DNA of 64,000 nt, taken from assembly GCA_006503535.1 (NCBI GenBank), contig QYRS01000008.1:2790001-2854000 (forward strand), written 5' to 3'. How positions within the stretch are numbered: the first letter of the stretch is position 1; each line of letters starts with the position of its first letter. This document shows, in pieces, positions 60,657-64,000 of this stretch. The notes beneath the pieces are model-generated. The model had not been told where the DNA came from. It did not search any database and worked only from the letters and a program-made list of their open reading frames with translations. The translations under genes and the position numbers were made by a program. This stretch comes from Arthrinium phaeospermum (lineage: Eukaryota; Ascomycota; Sordariomycetes; Amphisphaeriales; Apiosporaceae).

Positions 60657-62085
60657 TTTCGATCACTAGGTATACTTTGCACGATAACAGTGAAAGACAG
60701 TATGATGAATGTGACGGATTGATATTCCCTAGAACGTGTAATACTTAGAGAGTAGTTGCCGTCTAGATATCTCCTTTCGGCCCTCAATATTCTTGCTTAC
60801 GCTATGGTAGTTACGGAACCTTCGACTCCAACTTGGCCTCGGTCGGGACTGAGAAGGTTCGATCCGAGGATGGCCTGTAGATCGTTGCCAGGATTGGCAT
60901 TGCACTGGGTGGTTGAACTACCTGCTGACTGGCCAGTTGATACACAAACGTGACTTCCTGATCGGCTCCGTCTCTTCGGGCCCGGGTTACATCCTTGCGA
61001 CACCCAGTGCGGAGCTCTTACTAGAATCGTGCATGTGTTGCAAGCTCCCGCAGTGGGGATATCCGCCGTCGCGTCGAGGCCTCGGCAGAGCTTCTCCACA
61101 CCAGGAGGTATCGCTGCCTCGGCGTCCGAGGTGCTCACTCGAGAAGTAATATAGGCGTGTGAAGCCCCTCTCCCAAATGTTCGTTGCTTCGCAATATAAG
61201 GAATCCAATCATACCCGGGATGTCGGAGCAGCATGCCCTAATCAGCACTGCAAAGACATCCCTCGGCTGGGGTAAGTGTGGGGAAGACATTGGAGCTGCC
61301 CTGAAGGGTGTCAGCCCGGGCACGTCCATTGGCTCGCTAACATCTCCGATCTTAGCCTATGTCAATTGCGTGCATGATAATCCACAATGGGCCTCTGGAG
61401 TTGGTGTGGTTATCGCGGCAGAGGCACGTGTGGGTACCAGGGTTGCAGCATACAACATCATGGTGGCATTGACAGCCCATCTACTCCGTCACGCCTTCAA
61501 TATAGTCACAATAACTTTGCTCAAATCCAGGGCTCGTGCCGATTGATCTTCATGGAGAAGAGGAGAAGCTAAATTGGCATATGCATCTCGCATCAATGGG
61601 GAGGCACACCCAATAACCCCCCGTTTAAACGGCCAGGCGTGCTGCTTGGCCCTACTGGTCATCTCTGCTGTGATCTACCACGCCACACCCCAACTCCAGA
61701 ACCCCCCTCATTGCCTGGAGTACATATCTTTCGCTAAACGGTGGGGTTAGGCGCCGAGATGCTTCATTTGTGGCTGGCTGTTGATCCCTAGGGGCCGAAC
61801 CAAGGCACACAATGTTCACTGGGAGAACGCGGCAGCTTGTAGGTATGTTTTAATGAAAAAGGATGTGTTTTCTCCGATCAACTACGGTTCATCTCCCCAG
61901 AGGTGGGCAATGCTGACGCGCTCCTCGCTCCTCGCTCCACCAAGTCAAGCCCATTCAGAGTAGAGTTTGGCCTTCGCCCCTTAGCATATCCGTTGACAAA
62001 GTGCTTAGCAACGCCCCCAAATTGCTTGAAACACTAGTTGGCCCCTTTTTGGTTCTACCGAGCATATTGAATCCTCTAAGTAGCA
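60657..62085. other. Divergent promoter region
   Basis: The MpaB-like gene and the DUF3712 gene read away from each other across these 1.4 kb. No gene is supported inside it; a 120-codon plus frame at 61184-61546 matches nothing. Confidence 0.5.
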
Positions 62086-63767
62086 ATGGCGGGCTGGGAA
62101 CGACCCATCGATGGTTCTTCTTGGCAACACACACGAGATACCAACATGTACAGCACCACTCCCTCCCGCAAGGGCCATATGGATGGGATTGGCAAGATTA
62201 TCTCTAGGGACGACACTTCCTACCAGACGACGGATCCTACTATGGCAACGCCGGCCATGACCAGAGACAGCGACGATGATCCGGATCACCCCGAAAAGGC
62301 CTACGCGAAGCCCTCGCCTGCCGGGAAGAGGGCCAAGGTGAAACGCCATTTCGCCCGTTTCTGGTGTTGCTACGTGCTCGCAATTATCATCTTCTTGGCC
62401 ATCATGCTGCCGGTGCTGTAAGTACTATCACCCTGCCACCTCCATCTCAGTTCGTTTGAAGAACCGAACTCTGACAAGCGACTTGCAGCTTCCTCAAAAT
62501 CATTCCCGCCCTGGCCCAGCGCATCGTGGATGACACGGATCTGCCCATCAAGAACGCGACGCTGAAAGCGGTGAGCAGCGACCTCGTCCAGGTCTCCCTC
62601 ACGACCTCGCTCAACGTCCCCAAGGGCCTCAGCGTGGGCTTGGACGAGTTCAGCCTGTACATGTACAACCCGGAGACCACGGGCGCCTTCTCCCCGTACC
62701 TGTCCCTGGACATGAAGGGCATGACCCTGTCGGGCAACACCGACATCACCGTCACGGACCAGCTGCTGCGCGTGTCCAACCACACAGAGCTCGACAGCTG
62801 GCTGAACCGGACCTTCGTCGACGACAACACCGAGCTCAGCGTCAAGGGCGACACGACGGCCCACCTCGGCGCCCTCAAGATGCCCATCCACCTCGCCAAG
62901 ACGGTGCCGCTCGCGGGGCTGCGCAAGCTGGCCGGGGTGCGCCTCGACGCCATCAAGCTGATTCTCCCGCCCGACGCGGCCGACGGCACCAACATCGTCG
63001 GCAACTTCACCCTGCCCAACTGGTCCATCCTGACCATGGACCTCGGCAACATCACCCTCGACATCCTGGCCGGCGATAAAGAAATCCTGCTCGGCACCGC
63101 CACCATTTTTGACGTCGTCCTGCCGCCGGGGAACCACTCGCTGCCGTTCCGGGGGCAGCTGTATATCCCGGCCCTGCTCGAGAACTTCGGCGGCGTGCTG
63201 AGCAGCCAGGGCGACGCCCTGGCTTCGGGAAAACTGACGTTGGGGGTCCGGGGCAATAGGACCGAGGTCGATGGGCGGCGCATCAGCTATCTGGAGCACG
63301 TGCTCAACAACATGTTGTTGATGACGGACGTCCCTGTCGCGCAGCTGTTGGGGGACGTGGCGGATAGTGTGGCGGGGCGGAACGCGACGGTCTCGCTCGA
63401 TGGGCTGTTGGGGGTCGCGGGGCAGGCGCTCGGGGAGGGGCTGCAGAGTTCGTTGGAGAAGTTGTTGAAGGGGTTTAATTTGACGACGCCGTTGCTGCCG
63501 TCGGTGTTTCCGGATCTGAACCCGAATGGCGGCGGCGGGGACGGGGGGGCGGGCTCCGGGGGTGGTGGTGAGGGAGGGACTGGTGAAGGTGGCAGCGGTG
63601 GGGGTTTGCTTGGGCAGGGTGGGCTCGGGGGGTTTATTGATAGGTTGAATATTACGGGGATCTTGAATGACACGCTACAGGGGCTCAATGAGGGACTGAA
63701 AGAGGGCATCGGCGAGGGGATCAAGGAGGGACTCAGTGGGAATGATGGCTTGGGCCAAATTGCCTGA
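62086..63767 (+). CDS. DUF3712-family single-pass membrane protein
   Basis: Two exons, 62086-62417 and 62489-63767, with a 71-nt intron (gtaagt...ttgcag) encode 536 residues. I took the first ATG (62086); ATGs at codons 21 and 32 are alternatives. A charged hydrophilic N-terminus of about 90 residues precedes one membrane helix (about 93-117). A large extracytoplasmic beta-rich part follows, with LEA2/DUF3712 signatures: RIVDDTDLPIKNATLKAV, then TTSLNVPKGLSVGLDEF, and later LGNITLDILAGDKEILLGTA. Several N-glycosylation sequons (NITL, NWS, NHS) fit a luminal or cell-surface location. A Gly-rich tract (about 445-490) and a short amphipathic tail end the protein. It was named only as a domain of unknown function, and related yeast proteins sit in the vacuole or ER. 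Function not assigned. Confidence 0.88.
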
Positions 63768-64000
63768 GACGTCTAGGTTAGAGTTGTCTGTTACTTTGGC
63801 ACGTAAAGTATTGCTTGCATGTTGGACTTCCTTTCTTTTTTCCAATACCAATCATCACCGAATATGTGTCTCAGTATCCCGCCCCAAGTCCATTCTCCAT
63901 GTTCACCACTCCGTCCATACGTATATTGGTTGTTGTCAGTTTCTCGGGAGAAACCAACCCATTATGCACTGCACCCGGCCCAATCCCCTGAAAATAGTTT
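63768..64000. other. 3' flank of the DUF3712 gene
   Basis: AT-rich untranslated sequence to the window end; nothing further seen. Confidence 0.6.

Noticed and set aside
59775..60722. 315-codon plus-strand frame opposite the MpaB-like gene
   Set aside because: Low-complexity antisense of the real gene; its neighbours and motifs favour the minus strand.
62370..63299. 309-codon minus-strand frame opposite the DUF3712 gene
   Set aside because: Antisense of a high-GC exon; the plus strand has the intron and the conserved domain.
1..64000. CRISPR array, Starship captain or other transposase
   Set aside because: No spaced direct-repeat array, no tyrosine recombinase and no transposon protein could be recognised.

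Overview
The window looks like nuclear DNA of a filamentous ascomycete (Pezizomycotina, probably Sordariomycetes). The evidence is short GT-AG introns of about 64-113 nt, often with CTAAC/CTGAC-type branch sites; families typical of these fungi (NACHT-type NLR, rhodopsin-domain membrane protein, DAL5- and DHA1-type MFS transporters, Gac1-like PP1 subunit, MpaB/DUF2236, DUF3712, velvet-like protein); and a nuclear tRNA-Thr(AGT) with an intron after position 37. There are no operons. Real coding regions stand out as GC-rich, C/G-ending codon stretches in AT-richer, gene-poor spacer.

Layout. 1-10 kb is a decaying accessory segment: a frameshifted NLR pseudogene that leaves the window on the left, an intact HAE/PCxxC deaminase-fold gene, a rhodopsin-domain membrane-protein pseudogene, and two tandem duplications of about 0.16-0.18 kb. 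10-20.3 kb holds three plus-strand membrane transporters: a DAL5/allantoate-permease-type MFS gene carrying one frameshift, a DHA1-type MFS drug or polyamine exporter, and an ArsB/NhaD-like ion permease. 22.5-25.1 kb is the glycogen-targeting PP1 regulatory subunit (Gac1 family) on the minus strand. About 25.3-51.8 kb is a gene desert with only microsatellites, a 97-bp tandem duplication, weak gene-like fragments, one tRNA-Thr(AGT) and one candidate TATA-driven small gene. 51.8-64 kb holds a mitochondrial BolA-like protein, a small stand-alone velvet-like protein, an MpaB/Lcp-type oxygenase-like protein and a single-pass DUF3712 protein.

How the parts relate. The right-hand genes are conserved or housekeeping-type and are not an obvious pathway. 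The three transporters are co-oriented but have separate promoters and separate families. The left end pairs a nonself-recognition-type NLR with a deaminase-fold protein. The lesions at the left end and the three tandem duplications are almost entirely small insertions and deletions, not C-to-T changes, so they do not look like RIP. They fit indel-driven decay or uncorrected long-read assembly errors.
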